From assembly GCF_002259405.1 (NCBI RefSeq), contig NZ_NPFW01000017.1, positions 186,001 to 250,000 of the forward strand: a stretch of 64,000 nucleotides of DNA, written 5' to 3'. Numbering within the stretch: the first letter of the stretch is position 1; every line of letters begins with the position of its first letter. This DNA is from Rhodococcus sp. 14-2483-1-2. GTDB taxonomy: Bacteria > Actinomycetota > Actinomycetes > Mycobacteriales > Mycobacteriaceae. The notes under the pieces were generated by a model, which saw nothing but the letters and a program-made list of their open reading frames with translations, did no database searches and was not told where the DNA came from. Shown piece by piece: positions 6,822 through 15,799 of this stretch. Both the position numbers and the translations under genes were made by a program.

Positions 6822-8195
6822 ATGACCACGGAGATCTGGCAACTGAGCGAGAGTGAACTCCTCGCCGATGCCGCCGCGGTCTCCCACCAGATTCAGTTGT
6901 TGGAGGCGCGGCGGATCGCGCTCGTCGCCGAAATCGACACCCGCGTCTCCCGCGAGAAGCTCGGTTTCCCCGGACCCGCCGGATGGCTGACCTCCACCAC
7001 ACTGCTCTCACCGTCCAAGGCCACCAAGATCGTCGCCCTCGCCCGCGGCATGGCTGCGTTTCCCGACATCGCCGACGCCGTCAACACCGGCGTCATGTCC
7101 GTCGATCACGCCGCTCTGATCCTCACCTTCGCCGAAACCCCACCGGAGAACCTGCCGGAAGAGGGTCGCGATATGGCCCGCGCCGCCTTGATCAAGGCTG
7201 CGACCGGGCCCGACGCGCGCACCGGCCGGATTCGTGCAGCGATCACCAGACTCGAAGACAGCTTCGGCACCAAGAAACCACCCGCCGAGAACACCGACCG
7301 CAACGAACTCTTCGCCTCCACAACCCTGAACGGGCGCCTGGTACTCAAAGGCGACTTCGATGCGATCACCGGAGAAAAGCTGCTCACCGCACTCTCACCG
7401 TTGACCGAACCCCACCCCGCAGCCGACGGCACCCAAGACGACCGCAGCCCCGCCAAACGCCGAGCCGACGCCTTCGGACACATCCTCGACCAGTACCTCG
7501 CCTCGAGTGATCGCCCCATCGAAGGCGGTGAACGACCGCACGTGAACCTGCACATCAGCCTGCGCGATCTCACCGACCTCCGCGACAGCGCCGACGACAT
7601 CACCGATGACGAAACCTCACGCGCAGCAGCCGAATCCGACACCGTGGATCCGGTCGACATCAAGACCGGACACGCGATCGACCCCGACACAGCAGACGCA
7701 TCTGATACACCCTCTGCCGCGGATCGTGGCGCGTATCGCGACCTGTTCGGCGACGGCACCACGGTCGGGTGGCTGCCGTGGATGGGACCCCTCTCCCGCA
7801 ATACTTCCCGCCAGTTGGCCTGCGACTGTGTCCTCACCGCCATCGTGATGGACGAGAACGGCAACCCGTTGAACCTCGCCCGCACCGCCCGCACCATCAC
7901 CGCCAAACAACGCACAGCCCTCACCGCCCGCGATCACGGCTGCGCGTTCCCCGGCTGCGGAAAACCTGCAGCCTGGACCGAAGGCCACCACATCTGGCAC
8001 TGGGGCGACGGCGGCCCCACCGACATGAACAATCTGGTTCTGCTCTGCGGATTTCACCACCGCCTCATCCACCACTCCGATTGGGAAGTGTTCATCGGTA
8101 CCGACAACCACCCGTGGTTCATCCCGCCCGCAACCGTCGACCCGTACCGACAACCCAGACAATCGCACGCCCGAGCAGGCCCCCACATCGCCTGA
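6822..8195 (+). CDS. HNH endonuclease domain protein, DUF222/13E12 repeat family
   Basis: A 457-residue protein: an N-terminal helical DUF222 region (about 1-330) with the family pattern LGFPGPAGWLTSTT and LEARRIALVAEIDTRVSREK, a low-complexity Asp/Ser/Ala insert around 255-310, and a C-terminal HNH domain (about 365-435) with RDHGCAFPGCGKPAAWTEGH, HHIWHWGDGG, NLVLLCGFHHRLIHH. The two CxxC-like cysteines and the HH/N/H residues needed by HNH nucleases are all present. Full length for the 13E12 family, often multi-copy in Rhodococcus and Mycobacterium. Start ATG 6822 lies 14 bp after the SOS box, so induction by DNA damage is likely. The substrate of this family is not established. Confidence 0.88.
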   Translation: MTTEIWQLSESELLADAAAVSHQIQLLEARRIALVAEIDTRVSREKLGFPGPAGWLTSTTLLSPSKATKIVALARGMAAFPDIADAVNTGVMSVDHAALILTFAETPPENLPEEGRDMARAALIKAATGPDARTGRIRAAITRLEDSFGTKKPPAENTDRNELFASTTLNGRLVLKGDFDAITGEKLLTALSPLTEPHPAADGTQDDRSPAKRRADAFGHILDQYLASSDRPIEGGERPHVNLHISLRDLTDLRDSADDITDDETSRAAAESDTVDPVDIKTGHAIDPDTADASDTPSAADRGAYRDLFGDGTTVGWLPWMGPLSRNTSRQLACDCVLTAIVMDENGNPLNLARTARTITAKQRTALTARDHGCAFPGCGKPAAWTEGHHIWHWGDGGPTDMNNLVLLCGFHHRLIHHSDWEVFIGTDNHPWFIPPATVDPYRQPRQSHARAGPHIA

Positions 8196-8222
8196 GCCGA
8201 GCGCACCGTCCACACAACGACT

Positions 8223-8256
8223 CCAGCCCCGCACCGAGAACACGGTGCGGGGCTGG
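8223..8256. terminator. Strong bidirectional hairpin terminator
   Basis: CCAGCCCCGCACCG and its exact reverse complement flank a 6-nt loop (AGAACA): a perfect 14-bp GC-rich stem between the convergent ends of the HNH gene and dapD. No clear U-run follows on either side, as is usual in actinobacteria. Confidence 0.8.
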
Positions 8257-8296
8257 AAGAGGTTGCTCTACAGCCTGATTCGAGTGAAGTGGACTC

Positions 8297-9250
8297 TCAG
8301 TCGTTGGCGTGCAATGCCGCGTTCAGTTCGACGCCGGTGCCCTTCCACGGCACCACCTCGACCGCGCCCGAGAGCGAGTTGCGACGGAACAGCAGGTTGG
8401 ATTTGCCGGACAATGTTGCCGCCTTCACCACTGTCCCATCCGGACCACTCACCTTCGTGCCTGCCGTGATGTACAGCCCCGCCTCGACGACGCAGTCGTC
8501 ACCGAGCGAAATGCCGAGACCGGAGTTCGCGCCCAGCAAGCAGCTCTTCCCGACGGAAATGACGTTCTTGCCGCCACCGGAGAGCGTGCCCATGATCGAC
8601 GCACCGCCGCCCACGTCGGAACCGTCGCCCACCACGACACCCGCGGAGATGCGACCCTCGACCATCGAGTTGCCGAGCGTGCCGGCATTGAAGTTGACGA
8701 AGCCTTCGTGCATGACCGTCGTGCCGCTGGCCAAGTGCGCGCCGAGGCGAACGCGGTCGGCGTCGGCGATACGAACTCCAGTGGGAACGACGTAATCGAC
8801 CAGGCGTGGGAACTTGTCGACTCCGTACACGGTCACCGGACCGCGTGCGCGCAGCTTCGCGCGCACCGTCTCGAAACCGTCCACCGCTGCGGGACCGAAG
8901 TTGGTCCACACCACATTGGCCAGCAGGCCGAACACTCCGTCGAGATTCTGCCCGTGCGGCTGAATCAACCGGTGCGAGAGCAGATGCAGTCGCAGATACG
9001 CGTCGTGGGCGTCGATCGGGGCGTCGTCGAGGGAGGCGATGCTGGTGCGCACTGCGACCACCTCGACGCCGCGCGCCTCGTCGGATCCGACGAGAGCGGC
9101 CAGCTCCTCGGGGACGTCCGAACCCTCGAGCCGGGTGGTGCCGGTCTCGAAGCCGGTCCCGAGCTCCGGGCTCGGAAACCAGGTGTCGAGAACAACGCCC
9201 GACGTCGTGATGTTGGCGATACCTACTGCTGATGCTCCATGTGCGCTCAC
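8297..9250 (-). CDS. dapD: 2,3,4,5-tetrahydropyridine-2,6-dicarboxylate N-succinyltransferase
   Basis: Succinylates tetrahydrodipicolinate using succinyl-CoA in the succinylase branch to meso-diaminopimelate and lysine. The 317-residue protein has the actinobacterial DapD N-terminal domain ([20 protein letters not shown]) and a left-handed beta-helix of hexapeptide repeats (about 165-285), including [20 protein letters not shown] and the [20 protein letters not shown] active-site region, ending in [16 protein letters not shown]. Full length. It diverges from the dapE side, where the later pathway enzyme is encoded, so the two pathway genes lie near each other but are not co-transcribed. Confidence 0.95.
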   Translation of the reverse strand: MSAHGASAVGIANITTSGVVLDTWFPSPELGTGFETGTTRLEGSDVPEELAALVGSDEARGVEVVAVRTSIASLDDAPIDAHDAYLRLHLLSHRLIQPHGQNLDGVFGLLANVVWTNFGPAAVDGFETVRAKLRARGPVTVYGVDKFPRLVDYVVPTGVRIADADRVRLGAHLASGTTVMHEGFVNFNAGTLGNSMVEGRISAGVVVGDGSDVGGGASIMGTLSGGGKNVISVGKSCLLGANSGLGISLGDDCVVEAGLYITAGTKVSGPDGTVVKAATLSGKSNLLFRRNSLSGAVEVVPWKGTGVELNAALHAND

Positions 9251-9462
9251 GGGACGAAGAATACGCGGTGGGCCGAATGCGGTGGGGGCTCGGCAACGGC
9301 TCCGGTCGGGGACTGTTCTGCCCGCCGTGTCGGGCGCGCGGATTGTGGGTGCACCGCGATTCGGGCGAAGCGTCGGTTCGTTATCGGTTCGACTGCCGAG
9401 CGTGATCGCATCGGGACGCCGGCGGACGCGTCGGCGGTGGGGAAGCTGACAGAGTTTCTCCG

Positions 9463-9606
9463 GTGACCACCCGTACCGCCTCCCGCAGTCGCGGAGTGAC
9501 CTCGGTGATGGCCGGCGGCGTCTCCTTCACCGGATTGGTGACGACCTTGGCCACGACTATCGTCCTCGGAATCGCCCTGGGTTTGGTTGTCACAGGCGCG
9601 TGGTAG
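9463..9606 (+). CDS. Small single-pass membrane protein (47 aa)
   Basis: GTG at 9463 opens 47 codons: a basic Ser/Thr/Arg start ([13 protein letters not shown]), one hydrophobic segment of about 25 residues ([20 protein letters not shown]) and the end TGAW. A C/G-rich third position pattern supports coding. It lies between dapD and the secreted NHL-type protein; no family recognised. Confidence 0.55.
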   Translation: MTTRTASRSRGVTSVMAGGVSFTGLVTTLATTIVLGIALGLVVTGAW

Positions 9607-9651
9607 ACATGCCCATCGGCTGACAGGGGGTCGCCGAGTCTGGGGGACGTC

Positions 9652-10596
9652 ATGAGTTCGAGCAAGTCCACACGTACGCGTTCGGCAGTGACGGTGATCG
9701 CTGCGGCGGTGATCGCCGTGAGCAGTGCCGTTGTCGGTTCGGGCACCGCTGCCGCCGATCCCAACTGCGCCGGAGCCGGCGGTTCGTCGGCCGTGGTCGC
9801 GCGAATCCCCGGGGCAGCTCTCGAAGGCCTGGCCGTCGACGCGTCGGGCCGCGCCTACGTCACCGACATCGTCTCGGGCCGGGTGTACCGCATCGACGCG
9901 CCCGGACAGGCCGCGTACCCCATCGCGACGGTCCCCAGCGGCGGCGGTGGCGCGCTGGCATGGATGCCCGACGGCACCCTGCTGGTCGGCTACGGAGCCG
10001 ACCCCCGCGTCTTCGTCGGAGACATCGTCAAGGCCGCGGGCATCGTTCGGCTCGACGTGAACACTCTCACCGTCACCCCGTTCGCGACGGGTCTGAGCGC
10101 AGCCAATGGACTCGCAGTCGCCGCCGACGGAACGGTGTACGCCACCAACGACTTCGGCTCGCTCATCGGCCGGATCGGTCCCGACGGTTCGGTCGACCCG
10201 GCGTGGGCGAGCTTCCCCAGTGCCAACGGTGCAGTGCTCGACGCCGCAGACCGGTACCTCTACGTATCGCGCACGTTCGTGAACCCAGGCGTCAGCCGGA
10301 TCCCGATCGCCAACCCCTCGGCACCGGAAAGCGTGCTCGACCTGTCGGGACTGGACAGCTTCGCGGCTCCGGACGGGCTCACCCTCGACGATTCCGGACG
10401 CCCGGTGGTGCCGCTCAACGCAGGCGGCTCCGTCGTCCGCATCGATGCACCGGGGGCGACGTGTGTCATCGGCACCGGAACTCGGCTGACCAGCGTCGTC
10501 ACCTACGGCCGCTCCGACCAGGGATTCTCGAGCGGACGATTGTTCGGTGCGGGCTTCGACGGCGTGGTCCGCGAGATTCCGGGATCCACGGCCTAG
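9652..10596 (+). CDS. Secreted SMP-30/NHL-type beta-propeller protein
   Basis: A 314-residue exported protein. The signal peptide covers about residues 1-35 (basic KSTRTR, hydrophobic core, cleavage near TAAA-DP). The mature part has repeated strands of the SMP-30/gluconolactonase/NHL type: [75 protein letters not shown]. These repeats form a beta-propeller, and some relatives hydrolyse lactones. I do not see a clear set of metal ligands, so enzymatic activity is uncertain. It ends 11 bp before dapE and may be co-transcribed with it. Confidence 0.75.
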   Translation: MSSSKSTRTRSAVTVIAAAVIAVSSAVVGSGTAAADPNCAGAGGSSAVVARIPGAALEGLAVDASGRAYVTDIVSGRVYRIDAPGQAAYPIATVPSGGGGALAWMPDGTLLVGYGADPRVFVGDIVKAAGIVRLDVNTLTVTPFATGLSAANGLAVAADGTVYATNDFGSLIGRIGPDGSVDPAWASFPSANGAVLDAADRYLYVSRTFVNPGVSRIPIANPSAPESVLDLSGLDSFAAPDGLTLDDSGRPVVPLNAGGSVVRIDAPGATCVIGTGTRLTSVVTYGRSDQGFSSGRLFGAGFDGVVREIPGSTA

Positions 10597-10607
10597 AGTT
10601 TTCTCCC

Positions 10608-11693
10608 GTGACGCTCGAACTGAATGCCGACCCGATAGACCTCACCGCGGCACTGGTGGACATCCCCAGTGTCAGCGAGGACGAATCGCGCATTGCAGAC
10701 GAGGTGGAGAAGGCGCTCCGCGAGCAGACCACGGGCTTCGAGATCATCCGAAGCGGCAACGCCGTTCTGGCTCGAACCAACCGCGGACTCGGGTCGAGGG
10801 TGATGCTCGCCGGGCATCTCGACACGGTTCCCATCGCAGACAACGTGCCGTCCAGGCGCGAGCACGACAGCGCCGAGGGCGACATTCTGCACGGGTGCGG
10901 AACTGTCGACATGAAGTCGGGTGACGCAGTGTTCCTGCACCTCGCGGCCACGATCGACAACCCTGCTCACGATCTGACTCTGGTGTTCTACGACTGCGAG
11001 GAGATCGCGGCCGCCCGGAACGGACTCGGCCGCATCGAACGAGAGCTGCCAGAGTGGCTCGAAGCCGACGTCGCCATTCTCGGCGAACCCTCCGGCGGTT
11101 TCATCGAGGCCGGTTGCCAAGGGACGCTGAGGGTTCGGCTGACGGCGTCGGGAACGCGGGCGCACAGTGCGCGGTCCTGGTTGGGCGACAATGCAATTCA
11201 CAAGTTCGGTGCGGTCCTGAACCGACTCGCCGCGTATCGCGCACGCACCGTCGATATCGACGGCTGCGTGTATCGGGAAGGGCTGCAAGCAGTCCGGATC
11301 TCCGGTGGAGTTGCGGGCAACGTCGTTCCCGACGCGGCCGAACTGGACGTCAACTTTCGCTTCGCGCCGGATCGCAGTGTCGACGACGCCGTCGAACACG
11401 TTCGTGAGGTGGTCGAGGGACTGGATCTCGGCTTCGAGGTCACCGACTCGTCGCCCGGGGCGCTTCCCGGTCTGAACCGACCCGCAGCGGCTGCTCTCAT
11501 CGAAGCCGCGGGCGGACAGTTCCGAGCCAAGTACGGCTGGACGGACGTCTCCCGGTTCTCGGCGCTCGGTATCCCGGCGGTCAACTACGGACCAGGCGAC
11601 CCCAATCTCGCTCACAAGCGCGACGAGCGTGTACCCGTCGAGCAGATCACCCACGTCACACAGGTTCTCCGGAGCTACCTCTCTGCCGGATAG
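10608..11693 (+). CDS. dapE: Succinyl-diaminopimelate desuccinylase
   Basis: M20-family zinc amidohydrolase that removes succinate from N-succinyl-LL-2,6-diaminopimelate in the lysine/peptidoglycan pathway. The 361-residue protein shows the M20 ligands in order: GHLDTVP (about 68-74), [14 protein letters not shown] (about 95-108), FYDCEE (about 126-131) and LGEPSGG (about 156-162), then the dimerisation lid domain ([20 protein letters not shown]) and the final catalytic region with [14 protein letters not shown]. The GTG at 10608 gives the normal N-terminus. Directly upstream is the secreted propeller gene, downstream the first LOG gene by 10 bp. Confidence 0.94.
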   Translation: MTLELNADPIDLTAALVDIPSVSEDESRIADEVEKALREQTTGFEIIRSGNAVLARTNRGLGSRVMLAGHLDTVPIADNVPSRREHDSAEGDILHGCGTVDMKSGDAVFLHLAATIDNPAHDLTLVFYDCEEIAAARNGLGRIERELPEWLEADVAILGEPSGGFIEAGCQGTLRVRLTASGTRAHSARSWLGDNAIHKFGAVLNRLAAYRARTVDIDGCVYREGLQAVRISGGVAGNVVPDAAELDVNFRFAPDRSVDDAVEHVREVVEGLDLGFEVTDSSPGALPGLNRPAAAALIEAAGGQFRAKYGWTDVSRFSALGIPAVNYGPGDPNLAHKRDERVPVEQITHVTQVLRSYLSAG

Positions 11694-11703
11694 CCTGAAC
11701 GCC

Positions 11704-12474
11704 ATGAACAGCGACCAGGACCCAGGCGGTTTCGAGGAACCCGGCACCGAGAAGCCGGCCAAGCACAAAGGATCCGTCGTGCTCAGGCGTGGCCGGAACA
11801 CCGAGACGTCCACCTCGGATCAGCGCCTGCTCGACGAGCGAGGATCAGGGAACTGGATTCACTCCGACACCTGGCGAGTGCTGCGTATCCAGAGCGAATT
11901 CGTCGAGGGATTCGGTGCCCTCGCCGAGGTCCCGAAGGCCGTCACCGTGTTCGGTTCGGCGCGCACCCCCGCAGACCATCCCGAGTACGCCCGAGCCCGG
12001 CAACTCGGAGCTGCTCTCGCGAAGGAGGGCTTCGCCGTCATCACCGGTGGTGGTCCCGGGGCGATGGAAGGGGCCAACCGAGGTGCGAGCGAGGCCGACG
12101 GGTACTCGATCGGACTCGGGATCGAGTTGCCGTTCGAGCAGGGCCTGAACGAATGGGTCGATCTGGGCGTCAACTTTCGCTACTTCTTCGTGCGCAAGAC
12201 CATGTTCGTGAAGTACTCCCAGGCGTTCGTGTGTCTGCCCGGCGGCTTCGGTACTCTCGACGAACTCTTCGAGGCGCTGACCTTGGTGCAGACGGCCAAG
12301 GTCACCAGGTTCCCGATCGTGTTGCTGGGCAAGGACTTCTGGTCGGGACTTCTCGACTGGATCAAGACGACTCTAGTGAAAGAAGGCAAGGTGTCCGAGA
12401 AGGACCTCGAACTGATCCACTGCACCGACAGCGTCGACGAGGCCGTCCGGATCGTCCGCGAGGCCCAGCAGTGA
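11704..12474 (+). CDS. LOG/TIGR00730 family Rossmann-fold protein (long form)
   Basis: A 256-residue member of the lysine-decarboxylase-like LOG family, relatives of which are cytokinin riboside 5-prime-monophosphate phosphoribohydrolases. Seen directly: VFGSARTPADHPEYARARQL, VITGGGPGAMEGANRGA (phosphate-binding loop) and CLPGGFGTLDELFEALTLVQ (the PGGxGTxxE motif). The first about 75 residues, rich in charged residues (KPAKHKGSVVLRRGRNTETS), form an extension not present in short LOG proteins. The substrate in this organism is unproven. It overlaps the second LOG gene by GTGA. Confidence 0.85.
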   Translation: MNSDQDPGGFEEPGTEKPAKHKGSVVLRRGRNTETSTSDQRLLDERGSGNWIHSDTWRVLRIQSEFVEGFGALAEVPKAVTVFGSARTPADHPEYARARQLGAALAKEGFAVITGGGPGAMEGANRGASEADGYSIGLGIELPFEQGLNEWVDLGVNFRYFFVRKTMFVKYSQAFVCLPGGFGTLDELFEALTLVQTAKVTRFPIVLLGKDFWSGLLDWIKTTLVKEGKVSEKDLELIHCTDSVDEAVRIVREAQQ

Positions 12475-13034
12475 GCGATCGTGCATCGACCGAACGCTTG
12501 CTCAGTGTCTGCGTCTACTGCGCGTCGGGCCCCGTCGACGCGTCGTTCATCGACCTGGCCGGCGAGGTCGGCACCGAGATCGGTCGACGAGGCTGGCAGC
12601 TCGTCTCGGGTGGCGGCAACGTCTCGATGATGGGCGCGGTCGCGGCGGCGACGCGAGCAGCGGGCGGCAACACGGTCGGCGTGATTCCGAAAGCGCTCGT
12701 GCACCGCGAGGTCGCCGATGTCGACGCCGACGAGCTGATCGTCACCGACACCATGCGTGAGCGGAAGAAGATCATGGAGGACCGCGCCGACGCGTTCATC
12801 ACCTTGCCGGGTGGGATCGGGACGTTGGAGGAGCTGTTCGAGACATGGACTGCGGGCTACCTGGGCATGCACAGCAAGCCGATGGTGATGCTCGATCCAT
12901 TCGGACATTTCGACGGCATGATGCAGTGGATAGAAGGCCTGCGAGAGACCGGATTCGTGCAACAGCGCGCTCTGGACGCCCTGGTCAGAACGACGACCGT
13001 CGATGCAGCTCTGAATGCATGCGCAACGTTGTGA
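12471..13034 (+). CDS. LOG/TIGR00730 family protein (short form)
   Basis: A 187-residue LOG-family protein with the standard short architecture: SVCVYCASGPVDASFIDLAG, VSGGGNVSMMGAVAAATRA, the MRERKKIMEDRADAFI arginine segment and TLPGGIGTLEELFETWTAG (PGGxGTxxE). These are the residues used for phosphoribohydrolase activity in plant and bacterial LOG enzymes. It corresponds in position to the LOG gene of the M. tuberculosis dapE-fadD6 region. GTG start overlaps the first LOG stop codon by four bases, so the two paralogues are made from one transcript. Confidence 0.9.
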   Translation: MSDRASTERLLSVCVYCASGPVDASFIDLAGEVGTEIGRRGWQLVSGGGNVSMMGAVAAATRAAGGNTVGVIPKALVHREVADVDADELIVTDTMRERKKIMEDRADAFITLPGGIGTLEELFETWTAGYLGMHSKPMVMLDPFGHFDGMMQWIEGLRETGFVQQRALDALVRTTTVDAALNACATL

Positions 13035-13076
13035 CAGGTCATAAAGCGCGGCCGTGAAGAGAGATGCTCAAAGTTG

Positions 13077-13095
13077 TTACCCTCAAGTAGGGTAA
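13077..13095. promoter_or_regulatory. Perfect palindrome upstream of fadD6
   Basis: TTACCCT-CAAGT-AGGGTAA is an exact 7-bp inverted repeat with a 5-bp spacer, 31 bp before the fadD6 ATG and after the LOG gene stop. Size and symmetry fit a TetR- or GntR-type operator; the regulator is unknown. Confidence 0.55.
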
Positions 13096-13126
13096 GAAAT
13101 CTCACATCGTCTTCAAAGGGGAGTTC

Positions 13127-14902
13127 ATGGCTGTCGATGCCCGTCAGAAAATTGGAGTGACCGACCTCGCGGTCGCGTTGCCGAAAATGGTGACGGAGGT
13201 GCCCAGCCTGCTCAAGGGCCTGGCGGGATTCACTCGTAAGCCCGACCACAAAGCGTCGATCGGTCAGATCTTCCAGGACGCCGCCGCGAAGAACAGCGAC
13301 CGTCCGTTCGTGCGGTTCGAGGGCGAGTCGATCACCTACCGTGAGGCGAACGAGCTCGTCAACCAGTACGCCGCGGTGTTCGCAGACCACGGAGTCAAGC
13401 GCGGCGACGTCGTCGGCATCCTCAGCAAGAACCGCCCGGAGGCGCTCTTCTCCGCACTCGCTGCCGTCAAGCTCGGTGCCACCGCGGGAATGCTGAACTA
13501 CAACCAGCGCGGTGACGTGCTCGAGCACAGCCTCGGCATTCTCGACGCGACCGTCCTCGTGCTGGACGAGAACGCACAGGAAGCTCTCGATTCGCTCGAC
13601 GGGCAGCCGAAGGTCGGAGCAGTTCTGCCGCTGAAGAAGTTGGCCGAACTCGCGGCGACGGCGTCGACGGCGAACCCGAAGGTCACCGCGGAGATCCAGG
13701 CCAAGGAGAAGGCGTTCTACATCTTCACCTCGGGTACCACCGGCATGCCGAAGGCCAGCCTGATGAGCCACTTCCGCTGGCTCAAATCGATGTCCGGGTT
13801 GGGCAACATGGGTGTGCGGCTGCGCAGCAACGACGTCATCTACTGCTGCCTTCCGCTCTACCACAACAACGCCCTGACGGTGACTCTGTCCTCGGTGCTC
13901 GCAGGTGGCGCGACCATGGCCATCGGCAAGCAGTTCTCGGTGAGCAATTTCTGGGACGACGTCCGCGTCAACAAGGCCACCGCGTTCACCTACATCGGTG
14001 AGCTGTGCCGCTACCTGCTGACTCAGCCGGAGAAGCCCTCCGACCGAGACAACTCGGTCAAGCTGATCGTCGGAAACGGACTGCGCCCGGAGATCTGGGA
14101 AGAGTTCACTCAGCGATTCGGCATCTCCCGCGTCGCCGAGTTCTACGGCGCCAGCGAATGCAACATCGCGTTCATCAACGCCCTGAACATGAAGAAGACC
14201 GCAGGCATCTGCCCGCTGCCGTACGCCGTCGTCCAGTACGACGAGGAATCCGGCAAGGCCAAGCGCGGCCAGGACGGCAAGCTCCGCAAGGTCGGCAACG
14301 GCGAGGTCGGACTGCTGCTGTCCAAGATCACCGACCGGGCGCCGTTCGACGGTTACTCCGACGACAAGGCCACCGAGAAGAAGATGGTGCGCGACGGTTT
14401 CAAGGACGGCGACGCGTGGTTCGATACCGGCGACCTGGTCCGCAAGCAGGGCTTCATGCACGTCGCGTTCGTCGATCGACTCGGTGACACCTTCCGCTGG
14501 AAGGGCGAGAACGTCGCGACCACCCAGGTCGAGGGAGCCCTCGGTGGGCACTCGTCGATCGACGGGGCCGTCGTGTACGGCGTCGACATCGAGGGAACCG
14601 ACGGCAAAGCAGGCATGGCTGCGGTGACGCTGCGCGAGGGCGAGACCTTCGACGGCAAGACGATGGCCGAGCACCTCTACGACAAACTCCCGACGTACGC
14701 GGTGCCGCTCTTCGTCAGGGTCGTAGACAGTCTCGAGCAGACGTCGACGTTCAAGAGTCAGAAGGTGGCCCTGCGCAAGCTCGGCTACGAGGAGGACAGC
14801 GACAGCGACCTGTACGTGCTGCGCGGCAAGTCCGGTGGCTACGAGAAGGCGTACGACGGTTACGTCGCCGAGGTCGCCGCAGGTAAGGCACCCAAGGGCT
14901 GA
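13127..14902 (+). CDS. fadD6: Long-chain acyl-CoA synthetase (FadD6 type)
   Basis: Activates long-chain fatty acids to acyl-CoA through an acyl-adenylate; members of this FATP/VLACS-like branch are also linked to uptake. The 591-residue protein has the AMP-binding P-loop YIFTSGTTGMPKA (about 198-210), the FYGASECN adenine-binding motif (about 343-350), the WFDTGDLVRKQGF motif, the hinge DRLGDTFRWKGENVATTQVE, and a C-terminal domain ending in a lysine-containing segment. Full length. ATG 13127 follows AAAGGGGAG. Position between LOG and folP2 is the same as in M. tuberculosis. The palindrome at 13077-13095 suggests regulation, perhaps by acyl-CoA. Confidence 0.92.
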   Translation: MAVDARQKIGVTDLAVALPKMVTEVPSLLKGLAGFTRKPDHKASIGQIFQDAAAKNSDRPFVRFEGESITYREANELVNQYAAVFADHGVKRGDVVGILSKNRPEALFSALAAVKLGATAGMLNYNQRGDVLEHSLGILDATVLVLDENAQEALDSLDGQPKVGAVLPLKKLAELAATASTANPKVTAEIQAKEKAFYIFTSGTTGMPKASLMSHFRWLKSMSGLGNMGVRLRSNDVIYCCLPLYHNNALTVTLSSVLAGGATMAIGKQFSVSNFWDDVRVNKATAFTYIGELCRYLLTQPEKPSDRDNSVKLIVGNGLRPEIWEEFTQRFGISRVAEFYGASECNIAFINALNMKKTAGICPLPYAVVQYDEESGKAKRGQDGKLRKVGNGEVGLLLSKITDRAPFDGYSDDKATEKKMVRDGFKDGDAWFDTGDLVRKQGFMHVAFVDRLGDTFRWKGENVATTQVEGALGGHSSIDGAVVYGVDIEGTDGKAGMAAVTLREGETFDGKTMAEHLYDKLPTYAVPLFVRVVDSLEQTSTFKSQKVALRKLGYEEDSDSDLYVLRGKSGGYEKAYDGYVAEVAAGKAPKG

Positions 14903-14938
14903 GCACTCGAAAGATGCGCGCGTGCCACTATTGATTTC

Positions 14939-15799
14939 ATGAGCACCCTCTGCGGCAAACCGGTCGCCGACGATCGCGCATTGGTCATGGCCATCGTCAA
15001 TCGCACCCCCGATTCGTTCTACGACGGGGGTGCGAATTTCAGCGACGATGCTGCGATGGCGTCGGTGCACCGGGCTGTCGCAGAGGGTGCCGACATGATC
15101 GACATCGGTGGTGTGAAGGCCGGCCCCGGCGACATCGTCGATGCCGAGGAGGAGATCCGCCGTGTCGTTCCGTTCGTGGAGGCCATCCGGGACGCGTATC
15201 CGGAGCTGCTGATCAGTGTGGACACCTGGCGCAGCGAGGTCGCTCGACTGGCCTGTGGCGTCGGAGCGGATCTGATCAACGACACGTGGGCCGGGGCCGA
15301 CCCGGAGCTGGTGCGCGTCGCTGCCGCCGAGGGAGTCGGCATCGTCTGCTCGCACACCGGCGGTGCGGTGCCCCGTACTCGCCCGCATCGGGTTCGATAC
15401 GCCGATGTGGTGGCCGACGTGATCGCCGAAGTCACCGCCGCCGCCGAGAACGCCGTCGCGGAGGGGGTGAAAAAAGACTCGATTCTTATCGATCCGACGC
15501 ACGATTTCGGGAAAAACACCTATCACGGGCTCGAGTTGTTGCGTCGCGTGGACGATCTTGTAAACACCGGGTGGCCTGTGCTCATGGCGCTGAGCAACAA
15601 GGACTTCGTAGGCGAGACTCTAGGTGTAGAGCTCGCCGACCGGTTGGAGGGAACATTGGCAGCGACAGCATTGGCCGCAGCAGGCGGAGCCCGAATGTTC
15701 CGGGTGCACGAAGTTGCGTCGACCAGAAGAGTCGTGGACATGGTGGCAGCGATCCAGGGTCTGAGAACCCCGGCGCGGACGGTCAGGGGTCTGGCATGA
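14939..15799 (+). CDS. folP2: Dihydropteroate synthase-like protein (FolP2 type)
   Basis: A 286-residue TIM-barrel protein of the dihydropteroate synthase family: VMAIVNRTPDSFYDGG (pterin/pABA loop 1, with NRTPDSF), DMIDIGGVKAGPGD (loop 2, DIGG), SVDTWRSEVARLA, LINDTWAGADPEL, CSHTGGAVPRTRPHRVRYAD and IDPTHDFGKNTYHGLELLRR, where canonical enzymes have DPGxGFxK. The altered loop (DPTHDFGKN, VKAGPGD) matches the FolP2 group, which in mycobacteria does not act as a classical DHPS. Immediately upstream of and overlapping gpgS (ATGA), exactly as in M. tuberculosis, which suggests a role tied to that pathway rather than folate. Confidence 0.88.
   Translation: MSTLCGKPVADDRALVMAIVNRTPDSFYDGGANFSDDAAMASVHRAVAEGADMIDIGGVKAGPGDIVDAEEEIRRVVPFVEAIRDAYPELLISVDTWRSEVARLACGVGADLINDTWAGADPELVRVAAAEGVGIVCSHTGGAVPRTRPHRVRYADVVADVIAEVTAAAENAVAEGVKKDSILIDPTHDFGKNTYHGLELLRRVDDLVNTGWPVLMALSNKDFVGETLGVELADRLEGTLAATALAAAGGARMFRVHEVASTRRVVDMVAAIQGLRTPARTVRGLA

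Noticed and set aside
12857..15526. Minus-strand 889-codon open frame opposite fadD6 and folP2
   Set aside because: Shadow of the high-GC genes on the plus strand: composition is dominated by Val, Leu, Asp and Gly reflecting antisense codons, with no recognisable domain; fadD6 and folP2 have complete family motifs.
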